Below, in pieces: positions 52,974-62,073 of a stretch of DNA of 64,000 nucleotides (position 1 is its first letter; each line of letters opens with the position of its first letter). Under the pieces are notes generated by a model. It saw nothing but the letters and a program-made list of their open reading frames with translations. It did no database searches and was not told where the DNA came from. A program made the position numbers and the translations under genes. Source of the stretch: Micromonospora sediminimaris (GTDB taxonomy: Bacteria > Actinomycetota > Actinomycetes > Mycobacteriales > Micromonosporaceae); assembly GCA_900112325.1 (NCBI GenBank), contig FOLJ01000014.1, forward strand, positions 124,001 through 188,000, in the 5' to 3' direction.

Positions 52974-53860
52974 GCGCCCCCATCAGCGCGGGTTACCTGA
53001 CCCCGGCCGAGGAGCGCATCCGGTCCGGGACCGTGACGGTCACCGGTCCGCAGGGCACGCCCTTCCCCGAAGGGGAGCCGGTGCCGGACTGGGACTACTT
53101 CACCGATCTCACCGCGAGCTGGCCCCTGCATGTCGACCTGCCCGGGGTACTGCAGGACTGCGGCCTGTCGCCCGCCGCAGCCGTGCACTGTCTCGTCACC
53201 TGGCACAGCAGCAGTACCAACCGCCGCGACAATTCCTCTCCGGCTAGGCTGGTTGACGGCGGGAACCGACTGACGGTTGCGATCCCGGGCACCGAGATCG
53301 GCGGAATTCTCACCCTGACCGCCCGGATGGTCCTGGCTGCACCTGACCCTGCACCGATCTCGCCGCTGGCAGCCCTCCGGCCCGGCGCCATCCTCTGGCA
53401 GGCCCGACGGCGCTTCACCCTGGAAGGCAGCGGCAGCCGGTTCCCCGTGGTGGCCACGAGCTTCGCCGAGAGTGGGCTGGCCGAGGGGCGCCGATCGCTG
53501 TGGTACCTCTCCTGCGCCCCGGATCTCGACGGCTCGGACACCGGCAGCATCCGGCTGTACCTGAACACGGACCACCCTGCTATCACCGCGATGCTCAGCC
53601 AACCGGAAGCGGAGGCCTCCAGGACCCTCGCCGAAGTGCTCCGGCACGATGTCGTCCGTCAGCTCATCCAGACGGCGCTACGCTGCGAGGACCTCCAGGA
53701 CGAACACGACCAAGGCGAAGGCACACTGGGAGAGCTGTTCATCAACCTGATTCGCCGGTACTTCCCCGGCCGGTCGCTCTCCGACCTACGCAGTCAACAC
53801 CGCAACGACCCGAGCGAACTGGAGGCGGTCATCCAAGGTCTCGACCGGGTCCTCGCATGA
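52970..53860 (+). CDS. Uncharacterised right-arm protein A
   Basis: A 296-residue protein with a beta-strand-rich N-terminal region (DWDYFTDLTASWPLHVDL, ILTLTARMVLAAP) and an alpha-helical C-terminus (LGELFINLIRRYFPGRSLSD). No catalytic motif or membrane span is visible. It overlaps the GHKL gene at its start (GTGA) and the next gene at its stop (ATGA), so it is made with them and is likely a structural or specificity component of the complex. No family was recognised. Confidence 0.6.
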   Translation: MSAPISAGYLTPAEERIRSGTVTVTGPQGTPFPEGEPVPDWDYFTDLTASWPLHVDLPGVLQDCGLSPAAAVHCLVTWHSSSTNRRDNSSPARLVDGGNRLTVAIPGTEIGGILTLTARMVLAAPDPAPISPLAALRPGAILWQARRRFTLEGSGSRFPVVATSFAESGLAEGRRSLWYLSCAPDLDGSDTGSIRLYLNTDHPAITAMLSQPEAEASRTLAEVLRHDVVRQLIQTALRCEDLQDEHDQGEGTLGELFINLIRRYFPGRSLSDLRSQHRNDPSELEAVIQGLDRVLA

Positions 53861-54669
53861 ATCGGCTGTACGTCTACCCGCGGTTACCGGCACACATCGC
53901 GGAGCAGCTGCTGGCCCTCCACACCGGCCGGGACCTCGTCGAGCTGCGGCGACTGTCGGCCACCGCCGACCCCCGCACCACCTGGTACCCGACCGCGCCC
54001 TACCGCGCAGCAGAGGACGACCTCCGAGCCCTGCAGCAGACCGTCCGCGGGATCGCCATGGAGGCCAACTGGCCGGCACCTCTAAGCAAGACGAACGGCA
54101 CGGCCTTCGACCGGCTGCTGGCGCCGGCCCTGTACCGGCAGATGGCCATCGTGCCCGCCGATGCCGCAAGCGAAGAGGTCTGGTCATTTCTCAGCTTGGT
54201 CCTCCTGCCGGACGTCGCGCTCTGGCGATGGCCCAACCTGCTACGTCGGCCCGGATACGAACGCATCATCGGCCGTCCCCGTAACGTGTTCCGACGCCTG
54301 TGGACCCGCGTCCACAGCCTGGGCGAGGACCTCGGTGCCCAACTCTACGAGGACGAGGCCGTCGCAATCCTCGAGCGCCCGACGCTCGGTGCGCATCCAC
54401 GCGTTGCCCGCGCCATAGCCCACGGCCACCTGACCACAGCCGGAGAGGCCGGCGCCGCACGTACCGACATCCTGCGGATCACCGCCCGCAGACTCCGGCG
54501 ACTGGCGGTAGTAGTCAGCCTCGAGTCGCTCGACGACACTCAACTGGCACAGCTGGTGGAGAGGTACACGAAGGAAGCCATCGACCAGTTGCGGCCAGTG
54601 ACAATCACCAGCACGAACAGTCATCGAGTTCCTGCTCAAGCGGAGGCGAGGTCGGGAGCCAGCCCGTAA
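53857..54669 (+). CDS. Uncharacterised right-arm protein B (DUF6339-like)
   Basis: A 270-residue alpha-helical protein beginning MNRLYVYPRLPAHIAEQL. It contains EEVWSFLSLVLLPDVALWRW and LYEDEAVAILERPTLGAHPR, resembling from memory the DUF6339 family that is found with Z1 systems. The ATG at 53857 overlaps the upstream stop. The last 20 or so residues before the stop at 54669 look unrelated to the rest, and IS3 remnants follow directly, so the 3' end may have been altered by insertion. Confidence 0.65.
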   Translation: MNRLYVYPRLPAHIAEQLLALHTGRDLVELRRLSATADPRTTWYPTAPYRAAEDDLRALQQTVRGIAMEANWPAPLSKTNGTAFDRLLAPALYRQMAIVPADAASEEVWSFLSLVLLPDVALWRWPNLLRRPGYERIIGRPRNVFRRLWTRVHSLGEDLGAQLYEDEAVAILERPTLGAHPRVARAIAHGHLTTAGEAGAARTDILRITARRLRRLAVVVSLESLDDTQLAQLVERYTKEAIDQLRPVTITSTNSHRVPAQAEARSGASP

Positions 54670-54749
54670 CGGCAGTAGCAACGGTGGACGCTTTCGCCGG
54701 AGCCGAGAACCATGGGACGACCTGCAGCGAGAATCGTCTACCGAGCGGC

Positions 54750-55000
54750 ACCGCGATAATCTGCTCGCTCAGCTGATCGTCGACCCGATCACGGGCGGAC
54801 TGCTCGCCGCGGGCGTGCTGATAGTAGGCGGACCGGGAGACCTTCAACAGCTCACACGCGCGCTTGACGTTGTGCTTGCCGGCCTGCTCCGCCTCGATGA
54901 ACGGATACACGTTCACCGGGTCTCCCTCGCGAAGAAAGCCGTGGCCCGCTTGAGGATGTCGACGTCCTGCTGCAACCGCCGGTTCTCCGGTCGGCGACAA
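54750..55000 (-). pseudogene. Truncated IS3-family transposase (OrfA end and OrfB start)
   Basis: On the minus strand, ENRRLQQDVDILKRATAFFA is the OrfA C-terminus. It is followed in an overlapping frame by OrfB N-terminal VYPFIEAEQAGKHNVKRAC and VSRSAYYQ. The DDE core that should come next is missing, because the element ends near 54750. It marks the right end of the defence island. Confidence 0.8.
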
Positions 55001-55187
55001 CCCGGTGTGAAATCGTTTCTCAGCCTGTTGCAGAACAGCGTCCTGACTGGATCAAGAACATATCGCGACGTAGACCCGTTCGGGTTCAGCGGGTTTCGTC
55101 GCGGGATCGTGGCTGGTTCACCTTCATCTCCACATCGACGGACATGACGTCCGCCGAGTCGAGGCCCAGACACCGTACGCCTGCTGC

Positions 55188-55738
55188 ATGACCGATCGGC
55201 GACCCTATCCGTCCGACCTTTCCGAGGCCCGCTGGGCTTCTGATCGCTCCCTGCCTAACCGCTTGGCGACAGGCCCGCACCGACACCGGCGTCAGCGGCC
55301 GCGCCCCCGACCCACGACCCGCGCGACATCTTCAATGCCGTCCTGTATGCCAAACGGACCGGCATCGCCTGGCACTACCTGCCCCACGGCTTCCCGCCCC
55401 ACGCCACGGTCTACGGCTACTTCGCCGCCTGGAGCAAGCAAGGCATCTTCACTGACCTGAACTACCAGCTCACCGGCCTCGTCCGCGCCATCACGGCCGC
55501 ACCATCGAACCCACTACGTCCATCGGAGACGAATCCAAGGCGTGACGACCTCCGGCAACGTCCCACTGGCCATCCAGGGCACCGACGCCGGCAAGAAATC
55601 GTCGGCCGCGAACGCGGCATCATCACCGACACCTTCGGCCTGCTCCTCGCCGTCATCGTCACCGCCGCCAGCGCCAGCGACAGCGCCAGCGACAGCAACC
55701 TCCCCAAGCTGACCAAAACTGGGTCGACACCGGACTAG
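55188..55738 (+). pseudogene. Frameshifted IS5-type transposase
   Basis: MTDRRPYPSDLSEARW starts in one frame; after a frameshift come DPRDIFNAVLYAKRTGIAW, then FPPHATVYGYFAAW, then a second pair of shifts around TTSGNVPLAIQG, and ERGIITDTFGLLLAVIVTAA. The order matches IS5-family (IS1647/IS112-like) transposases. At least two frameshifts and loss of the C-terminus make it inactive. A short GCCAGCGACA-type repeat lies near 55665-55697. Confidence 0.75.
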
Positions 55739-56237
55739 AAAAGGCGTCGTCGAACAGGGCGCGCCACGGCATCGACGTCGAGACCGGATCGGCTGGGTGG
55801 AGCGGCCCTACACGCCAGTCCGCCTACCAGCGGCGCATGCCTTGCCGCCGCAGGTATGGCAGCGTTACGCGCGACGAACCCCGGCTTCACCTGGCACACC
55901 CTGGGCGGGCTCCCTGGCCTTCTGGGACACCATCGGCGCCGGCATTCCCGGCGGCTATCGGCCGCGCTCTGTATGCGAGCACGTCACCGCGGGCGGCTAA
56001 CGGCGCGCTCACCCACCCCGCTGGCGATCCGACGCCCAGCCCCGGCCGGTCGGCCGCTTTTCGGCGCAACTAAGGCTCGCCCTATCCCGGAGGGACTGAC
56101 TCAGGCCAGCACGCCCACGGCGGTCAGGGTAAGCGCCGATCGAATTGCGCTGCTGATGCGCAATGTATCGATGCGGAACTCACACCCACCGGTGCACGCC
56201 CAGCTGCCCGGTACCACCAGCCTGTAGTATCAGCGCA
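55739..56237. other. Gene-poor stretch between IS relics and tRNA-Leu
   Basis: About 500 bases with several short open frames but none with a recognisable domain or ribosome binding site. It may contain further decayed transposase sequence; nothing specific can be supported. Confidence 0.4.
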
Positions 56238-56256
56238 TGCGCACTCAAAGTGCGCA
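56238..56256 (-). terminator. Hairpin terminator downstream of tRNA-Leu
   Basis: TGCGCAC (56238-56244) and GTGCGCA (56250-56256) form a perfect 7-bp stem with a 5-nt loop, 18 bases beyond the 3' end of the minus-strand tRNA. Confidence 0.6.
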
Positions 56257-56273
56257 CCGATGCGGAAAATCTG

Positions 56274-56357
56274 TGTCCGAGGGGGGACTTGAACCCCCAC
56301 GCCCTATACGGGCACTAGCACCTCAAGCTAGCGCGTCTGCCATTCCGCCACCCGGAC
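56274..56357 (-). tRNA. tRNA-Leu (anticodon GAG)
   Basis: An 84-nt class II tRNA on the minus strand. The 7-bp acceptor stem pairs GTCCGGG with CTCGGAC (one G-U). The anticodon stem pairs CTAGC with GCTAG, enclosing the loop TTGAGGT with anticodon GAG at 56322-56324. It has a long variable arm (TGCCCGTATAGGGCG) and a T-arm GGGGGTTCAAGTCCCCC. CCA is not encoded. It sits at the junction between the accessory region and the conserved chromosome, a common integration site. Confidence 0.95.
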
Positions 56358-56562
56358 CTACTTGCCCAGCCTACCGCGTCAGCCTCGGTGATCTCATCAC
56401 CCGCAGGCCGCCCGGTGGGCTGCACGGGGAGTTACTGTACACGCCACAGGTGGATCATGCACATCGGCATCGGGCCCCGTCCGGCGCTGGTCGCAACGCC
56501 CGGTAGCGGCCCCTCGGCAGGTGTGTGCGCCGGGTAGCGTCAAGGTGCCCGTACCCGGCAGC

Positions 56563-59220
56563 ATGGGCCTCGTGCCCCATGCCTCTCCCCTGGCCGTCGC
56601 TCAGCAACGGGCCCTCGCGCTGCGTGGTGCGGGTAACCTCGCCGCCGCCCGTGACCTGCTGGCCGATGCGGTCGAGTCCACTCGGCCGCCGTTCAGCAAA
56701 GATCATCCGGACGTGCTCAGCACCGCTCATCTGCTGGCCAGGTTGCATCGGGAGGCGGACGATCCGAGCGCGGCCCGGCGGGTGCTGGAGGAGGCGTTCG
56801 CCGCCGGGGAGCGCCGTTGGCCGCATGCCGATCCGCTGATGCTGGCGTTGGCCTTCGAGCTGGCGTCCGTCGCGGACGAGCTGGGCAATCGCCACGAGGC
56901 GCGCCGCAATTACACCCGGGTGGCCGCCGCCGGCCCCGCCGTGCTCGGTGCCGACCACCCGGCCGTACGCATGGCACGGGAGTATCTCGGCGACGCCGCT
57001 CCCGCCCCTCAGCCCGCTGTCCCGACCGCCCCTCAGCCTGGTCCGGCCAGTCCGCCGGGCCGGGGAGCCTTGGACGAACCCACGGTCTCCCTGGCCGTGC
57101 TCTCCACGCTGTGGAAGCCGCACGAGGCGTCGACGGCAGCACCGGCGCGGCCCGCCTCCCCCTCGGCGTCACCGCCTGCCGGCGACCAGCCCACTTCCGG
57201 CGGCCCTGGAGCGGCGACCGTCCCTCCCGTGCCCGTTGCCCCCCTGGGGGCCGCTGTGCCGGCGCCACCGGTCGTTCCCGCCGCACCGCAGACCTTGGCC
57301 GAGCCGGGGCGGCCCGCCCCGCCACAGATCCCGCCGTTGTCCACCGTGCCTCCCGCAGCAGCGCCGCAGGTCACACCAACCCCTCCCACAGCAGTGCCGC
57401 AGATACCGCCACCCCCCACCGCGGTGCCGCAGATTCCGCCGCCTCCGACTGTCGCGCCGCAGATCCCGCCGCCGCCCGCCGTGCCGCCAACCGTGGTGCC
57501 GCAGGTTCCGCGGCCCACCCCACCAGTATCCGCTGCACCGCCTGGCCCACCGCGCGTACCGCCGTCGGTGGTGCCACCGTCAGCCACGGCACCATCTGCC
57601 CCGCCGCAGGTCCCAACGCCGCCCGGCGTTCCTGCGCCGCCGGTGGTACCGCAGGCCCGGACCGCTTTTCATGATCAGTCAGCCCGTCCGGTCGCGACTC
57701 CGGTCGACCGGGCCCGATCGGCGGGGGCGCCACCCGCCCCGGTGGTTGCGGCTACCGCCGCGACCAGGCCGACAAGCGGGGTGCCGGCCCCGTCGTCGCC
57801 GGCTCCGTCACACACCGCACCGTCGGTCACGCCGTCCAGCCCGTCTCCGACCGGACCGGCTCCGCGCCAGCCGATCGAGGACGAGGAACAGACCGGCGTA
57901 CTGCGGCACTCCCCCGCCGCCGACGAAGCAACATCGACGGGCGCCAAGCCTGTCTCGACCGGGCATCCCGAGTGGGCCCGGCCCACCATCCGGGTGCAGC
58001 AGATCGGTCCCCTGTTGGAGGAGGAAGCGGCTCGGGCCGGCCGTACGCCTGAGTCTCCGGCACCGGCGGAGAGTGTGCCCTCACCGGTGAGCGCGTCCCC
58101 GGCCTGGTCATCGGCGGTGACCGAGCCGCCGGCCGAGGGGCAGCCGGTCAGCGCGCCACCAGCGCTGGGACAGCCCGCCGAGGCGGCCTGGAGCCAGGCC
58201 CAACCGATCAGCGCGCCACCCGTCAGCGCACCACCGGTCAGCGCACCACCCGTGAGCGCACCACCGGTCAGCGCACCACCCGTGAGTGCGCCACCGGTCA
58301 GCGCACCACCGGGCACTCCCCCGGTGGCTCCGCAGAGCACCCCACTGGTCAGCCCGACGGCCGGCCCGCACGACCTGACCGCACCGTTACCGCAACCCGG
58401 CCCGAACAGCACACCACCCGGCTGGGCGCCGCCGACCAGCGGACCACCCGGCTACCCACCGCCGACCAGCGGAGCGCCCACCGGCGGGCCGGGCGGCTAC
58501 CCGGCGACCGGCGGAGCCGCCCACCCCGTACCCCCGCCGTACGGGCCGCTGAGCGGCGGCGGCTCGGCCGAGGGCCCGGGTGGCGGAGCCAACCCGTACG
58601 GACCCGGGGTCGGTGTCCAGCAGCATGACCCCCGGCTGGCGGGGCCGGGTCGTGGCGCCCAGCCGCACGGTTCACCGGGTGCGCCGCCGGCCTATCCGGG
58701 GCCCGCCGCGCCGCCGGCCTGGGGTCCGCCCGGTGCTCAGGTTCCGGGGATCGCCGCGCCGTACCAGGGGCCGTTGGCGATGCCGACGGCGGAGCCGGCG
58801 CCGGGTCGTAACCGGGTGGCGATCGGCGTGGCGGTGGTGGCGGTCCTGGTGGCCCTGGCCGCAGTGGTCGGGGTGGGTCTGCTGGTCCTGGACCGATGGG
58901 CTGCGCCTTCGTCGGGGCCTGCGTCGGCGCCGACATCGCCACCCGGTTCGGTTGGCCCGCCTCCGGGGGACCTGACGATGCGCGACGACACCACGACGAT
59001 CACGTTGACCTGGACGGATCCGTCGGACGGGTTGGTGCCGTTCATGGTGGCCGGTGGGCGGACCGGGCAGTCGCTGGGCATGATGGCCACGGTGGACCCG
59101 GGTCGGACGAGCTACACGGTCAACGGGTTGAGCACCCGGGTGAACTACTGCTTCGCGGTGCTCGCCGTCTACGACACCGACCAGTTCGCCACTTCCGACC
59201 AGGTGTGCACGTCGCGGTAG
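56563..59220 (+). CDS. TPR / proline-rich single-span membrane protein with Fn3-like C-terminus
   Basis: An 885-residue protein from the ATG at 56563 (a GTG at 56521 in the same frame is possible; no clear ribosome binding site decides). Residues 5-140 form TPR-like repeats (LAVAQQRALALRGAGNLAAA). Then comes about 600 residues of Pro/Ala/Gly-rich low complexity, including (QIPPPP)n and (VSAPP)n repeats. A transmembrane helix follows near 755 (VAIGVAVVAVLVALAAVVGV), then an Fn3-like extracellular domain (TITLTWTDPSDG, YCFAVLAVYD). Likely a cell-envelope protein; it is upstream of an Fn3 protein, MoxR and a DUF58 protein. Function unknown. Confidence 0.75.
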   Translation: MGLVPHASPLAVAQQRALALRGAGNLAAARDLLADAVESTRPPFSKDHPDVLSTAHLLARLHREADDPSAARRVLEEAFAAGERRWPHADPLMLALAFELASVADELGNRHEARRNYTRVAAAGPAVLGADHPAVRMAREYLGDAAPAPQPAVPTAPQPGPASPPGRGALDEPTVSLAVLSTLWKPHEASTAAPARPASPSASPPAGDQPTSGGPGAATVPPVPVAPLGAAVPAPPVVPAAPQTLAEPGRPAPPQIPPLSTVPPAAAPQVTPTPPTAVPQIPPPPTAVPQIPPPPTVAPQIPPPPAVPPTVVPQVPRPTPPVSAAPPGPPRVPPSVVPPSATAPSAPPQVPTPPGVPAPPVVPQARTAFHDQSARPVATPVDRARSAGAPPAPVVAATAATRPTSGVPAPSSPAPSHTAPSVTPSSPSPTGPAPRQPIEDEEQTGVLRHSPAADEATSTGAKPVSTGHPEWARPTIRVQQIGPLLEEEAARAGRTPESPAPAESVPSPVSASPAWSSAVTEPPAEGQPVSAPPALGQPAEAAWSQAQPISAPPVSAPPVSAPPVSAPPVSAPPVSAPPVSAPPGTPPVAPQSTPLVSPTAGPHDLTAPLPQPGPNSTPPGWAPPTSGPPGYPPPTSGAPTGGPGGYPATGGAAHPVPPPYGPLSGGGSAEGPGGGANPYGPGVGVQQHDPRLAGPGRGAQPHGSPGAPPAYPGPAAPPAWGPPGAQVPGIAAPYQGPLAMPTAEPAPGRNRVAIGVAVVAVLVALAAVVGVGLLVLDRWAAPSSGPASAPTSPPGSVGPPPGDLTMRDDTTTITLTWTDPSDGLVPFMVAGGRTGQSLGMMATVDPGRTSYTVNGLSTRVNYCFAVLAVYDTDQFATSDQVCTSR
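58204..58310 (+). repeat. VSAPP-coding 15-nt tandem repeats
   Basis: About seven to eight copies of a 15-nt unit of the GTCAGCGCACCACCG type, alternating GTC and GTG, encode a (V/I)SAPP repeat within the Pro-rich segment of the preceding protein. Confidence 0.9.
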
Positions 59221-59426
59221 GCCGACCCGTCGGGCTGAGGGGGCCGATCGGTCCCGGACGGACAGTCGTGGCGGGACACGCCGACGACACGCCACGCTGG
59301 GTGTCCACAGCCGGACGGTGCGGGTTCCCGGGGTCGGTGGGGTGACCATATGATGGCTCCCGGCTCAGGGGAGGGGTCGCCGTACGGGGGCGCCACCTGC
59401 CGAGACGACACGGGAGGCTGCCGGCT

Positions 59427-62048
59427 GTGGCGAGCATCGACGAGGCCGTTCCGGCCCGCACCCCACGATCCCGGTCCCGGGTACGCGGTGGTCTCGTCAC
59501 CGTGGGTACGGTGGTGGCGCTGTTGGCGGCGATGGGGCTGACCGTGCTCGGCCTGGGTTCGGCGGACAACGCGGTGGCCAACTACGACGCGAGTTCGTGG
59601 TTGTGGAGCGCGGCGCGCAGCGAGTTGGCGCGGGTCAACGGGGTCACCGCCCGGGTGGACACCCGGATGGAGGTGCCGGCGGCGCGGCGGCATCCGATGC
59701 AGGTGACACAGACGGACCGGCTGCTGGTGCTGCGGGATCTGAACACGGGTCAGATAAGCGCGCTGGACCTGGCGACGTTGCAGATCACGGCGACCACGCC
59801 GACCACCCCCGGGCTCGGAGTGAGTGTGGCGTTGCACGAGGACGCCGCGTTCGTGGTGGACGCGGTCCAGGGTGTGGTGCGGCAGTTGGATCCGCGGTCG
59901 CTGGCCCCGGTTGGCGAGCCGGTCCGCTATCCGCCGGGGATCACCGGCGGCGCGTTCGACGGCGAGGGCCGTCTGTGGGTCGCGGTGCCGGCGGAGGGCA
60001 CGGTCTCGGCGATCACCCCGGCGGTGCTGCCGTCGGAGGCGGCGGACTCACCGGTGGGTTCGCCGCAGGTGGAGACGTACGACGTGGCGGAGGCCAGCCA
60101 CGAGTTGGTGGTCTCCACGTTGGATGACGGTGTGGCGGTGTTGGACCGCACGGCCGGAGCGTTGGTGACCGTCGTGGACGGTACGACCCGCCGCACGGCG
60201 TTGGCGTCGACGCTGACCGGGCCCGGCATCCTGCCGGTGCGTACCAGCGGGCCGGTGGTGCCGGTGACGGTGCCCGCGCAGCGGCAGGTGCACGCGATCG
60301 GCGACGGTGGCGAGGTGCGGTCGTTCACGGTGCCGGGCGACGGTGACCGGCTCGGCCCGGCGGTGGCCTGGGCCGGGCGGTTCTACTGCGCGGACGAGGC
60401 GGCGGGCACGGTGTACGCGTTCGACGCGACGGGCCAGCTGACCGACACGATCCGGGGCCGGTGGGGTGGCCCGCTGGAGTTGGAGGTGCGGGAGAACTAC
60501 CTGTTCATCAACGCGCCGGACGCGGCGACCGCGCGGGTGGTCAACGACTCGCACCAGGTGCGGGAGGTCGACAAGTACGCCAACGACGTGCTCGGTGGTG
60601 ATCCGCCGCCGGAGCCTCCGCCGCCACCTCCGCCGCCGCCGAAGAAGCCTCAGGTGAGCAAGCCGGGCGCGCCGCGTAACGTCACGGCGGCGGCCGGCGA
60701 CGCGCAGGCCAGGGTGAGTTGGCGACCGGCGGCGGCCAACGGCGCCGAGATCATCCGGTACGTGGTGGAGGGTGCCGGGCAGCGGTTGGAGGTCGGCGCG
60801 AACCAGCGGTCGGTGGAGGTCACGGAGCTGACCAACGGTGAGACGTACCGCTTCTCGGTGCACGCGGTGAACGCGAAAGGCGCGGGTCCAGCTCGGAACA
60901 GCAACCCGGTGACGCCGACCGCGGACGTGCCGGACGCGCCGACCGAGGTGACCGCCGAGGCACGGGCGGACGGCACGGTGGTGGTGAGCTGGCCGGAGGC
61001 GAACGGTCAGGGCAACACGATCGCCAGGTACGCGGTGTCGGCGACCTCTGCGGGCACGAACGCCCCGGTCGGTGAGGCGACCGGCACCGAGTTGGTGGTG
61101 AAGGCCGGTGAGCTGGAGTACGGCACGCAGTACGCGTTCACGGTGGTCTCGGTCAACGACAAGGGCGCGGCGTCGGAGGCGTCGCCGGTGAGCAACACGG
61201 TGGTGCCGTTCACGGTTCCCGGTGAGCCGTTGGAGTTGCGGGCGAGCACGGTGGCCGACCAGCCGGGGACGGTGGCGGTGCAGTGGACGCCGGCGGTGGC
61301 CAACGGCCGGCCGGTGACCGGTTACGTGGTCGAGGTGGGTGACAAGCGCAGCGAGGTGACCGACACCCGGGCGACCGTCGGTGGCCTGGGTGACGGGCAG
61401 AACGTGACGGTGCGGGTCCGGGCGGTCAACGAGGCCGGCGAGGGCGCGCAGGCGACGACGACGGCGCGTACGGTGGCGGCGCCCCGGGTGACGGTGACCG
61501 GTTCGTCGGCGACCGCGACGGCGGCGACTGTGACGTTCACCGTGGACGCCGGCGGCGGCCAGGCCAGTTGTACGCTGTCCCGGTCGGGTCAGCCGGCGAA
61601 GAGTGGCCCGTGTTCGAGCATCACTATGAGCGGGTTGACTCCCGGCACCAGCTACACGTTCACGGTGACGGCGACCAACGCCGCCGGCAGCGGCACCGCC
61701 ACCAGGGCTCAGCGGACCGACGCCCTGTACGGCATCGCCACCTGCGAGAACGGTCCCGACGGTGACCAGCGCACCTACTGCGACCGGGACCGCGACGGCC
61801 GCAACGGCAACGAGATCTTCTCGGTGCCCCGGCAGGACAACGACCGCCAGGTCGGCTGGGCGAAGCCCGGCACCCGGTTGAAGGCGTACTGCAAGGTGCG
61901 GGGCACGGACATCGACTCCTGGATCTACAACGACAACAAGCAGAGCACCTGGTGGGTGCAGGTCGAGTACAGCGGACGGAACTACATCCCCTGGGCCTGG
62001 CTCAACCTGGAGGGCGGGGACGACATAAGCGTCCTGCCCACCTGCTGA
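59427..62048 (+). CDS. Surface-exposed protein with beta-propeller-like and Fn3 domains
   Basis: An 873-residue protein. After a basic N-terminus, a membrane helix spans about residues 20-45 (GGLVTVGTVVALLAAMGLTV). A 350-residue region of repeated beta-strands (LDLATLQITATTPTTPG, VVDAVQGVVRQLDPRSLAPV) looks propeller-like. A Pro-rich hinge (PPPPPPPKKP) follows, then three to four Fn3 domains (for example SKPGAPRNVTAAAGDAQ), and a C-terminal Cys-containing domain with WWVQVEYSGRNYIPW. GTG start at 59427. The MoxR gene follows after 25 bases, so the three genes are probably one operon. Confidence 0.8.
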   Translation: MASIDEAVPARTPRSRSRVRGGLVTVGTVVALLAAMGLTVLGLGSADNAVANYDASSWLWSAARSELARVNGVTARVDTRMEVPAARRHPMQVTQTDRLLVLRDLNTGQISALDLATLQITATTPTTPGLGVSVALHEDAAFVVDAVQGVVRQLDPRSLAPVGEPVRYPPGITGGAFDGEGRLWVAVPAEGTVSAITPAVLPSEAADSPVGSPQVETYDVAEASHELVVSTLDDGVAVLDRTAGALVTVVDGTTRRTALASTLTGPGILPVRTSGPVVPVTVPAQRQVHAIGDGGEVRSFTVPGDGDRLGPAVAWAGRFYCADEAAGTVYAFDATGQLTDTIRGRWGGPLELEVRENYLFINAPDAATARVVNDSHQVREVDKYANDVLGGDPPPEPPPPPPPPPKKPQVSKPGAPRNVTAAAGDAQARVSWRPAAANGAEIIRYVVEGAGQRLEVGANQRSVEVTELTNGETYRFSVHAVNAKGAGPARNSNPVTPTADVPDAPTEVTAEARADGTVVVSWPEANGQGNTIARYAVSATSAGTNAPVGEATGTELVVKAGELEYGTQYAFTVVSVNDKGAASEASPVSNTVVPFTVPGEPLELRASTVADQPGTVAVQWTPAVANGRPVTGYVVEVGDKRSEVTDTRATVGGLGDGQNVTVRVRAVNEAGEGAQATTTARTVAAPRVTVTGSSATATAATVTFTVDAGGGQASCTLSRSGQPAKSGPCSSITMSGLTPGTSYTFTVTATNAAGSGTATRAQRTDALYGIATCENGPDGDQRTYCDRDRDGRNGNEIFSVPRQDNDRQVGWAKPGTRLKAYCKVRGTDIDSWIYNDNKQSTWWVQVEYSGRNYIPWAWLNLEGGDDISVLPTC

Positions 62049-62073
62049 TCCACCCCAGGCGAGGAGCACCACG

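Noticed and set aside
31921..54669. BREX, Dnd/Ssp, type I R-M and canonical complete DISARM
   Set aside because: No PglZ/BrxC, no DndBCDE, no HsdRMS and no DrmC; only the DrmA/DrmB part of DISARM is matched.
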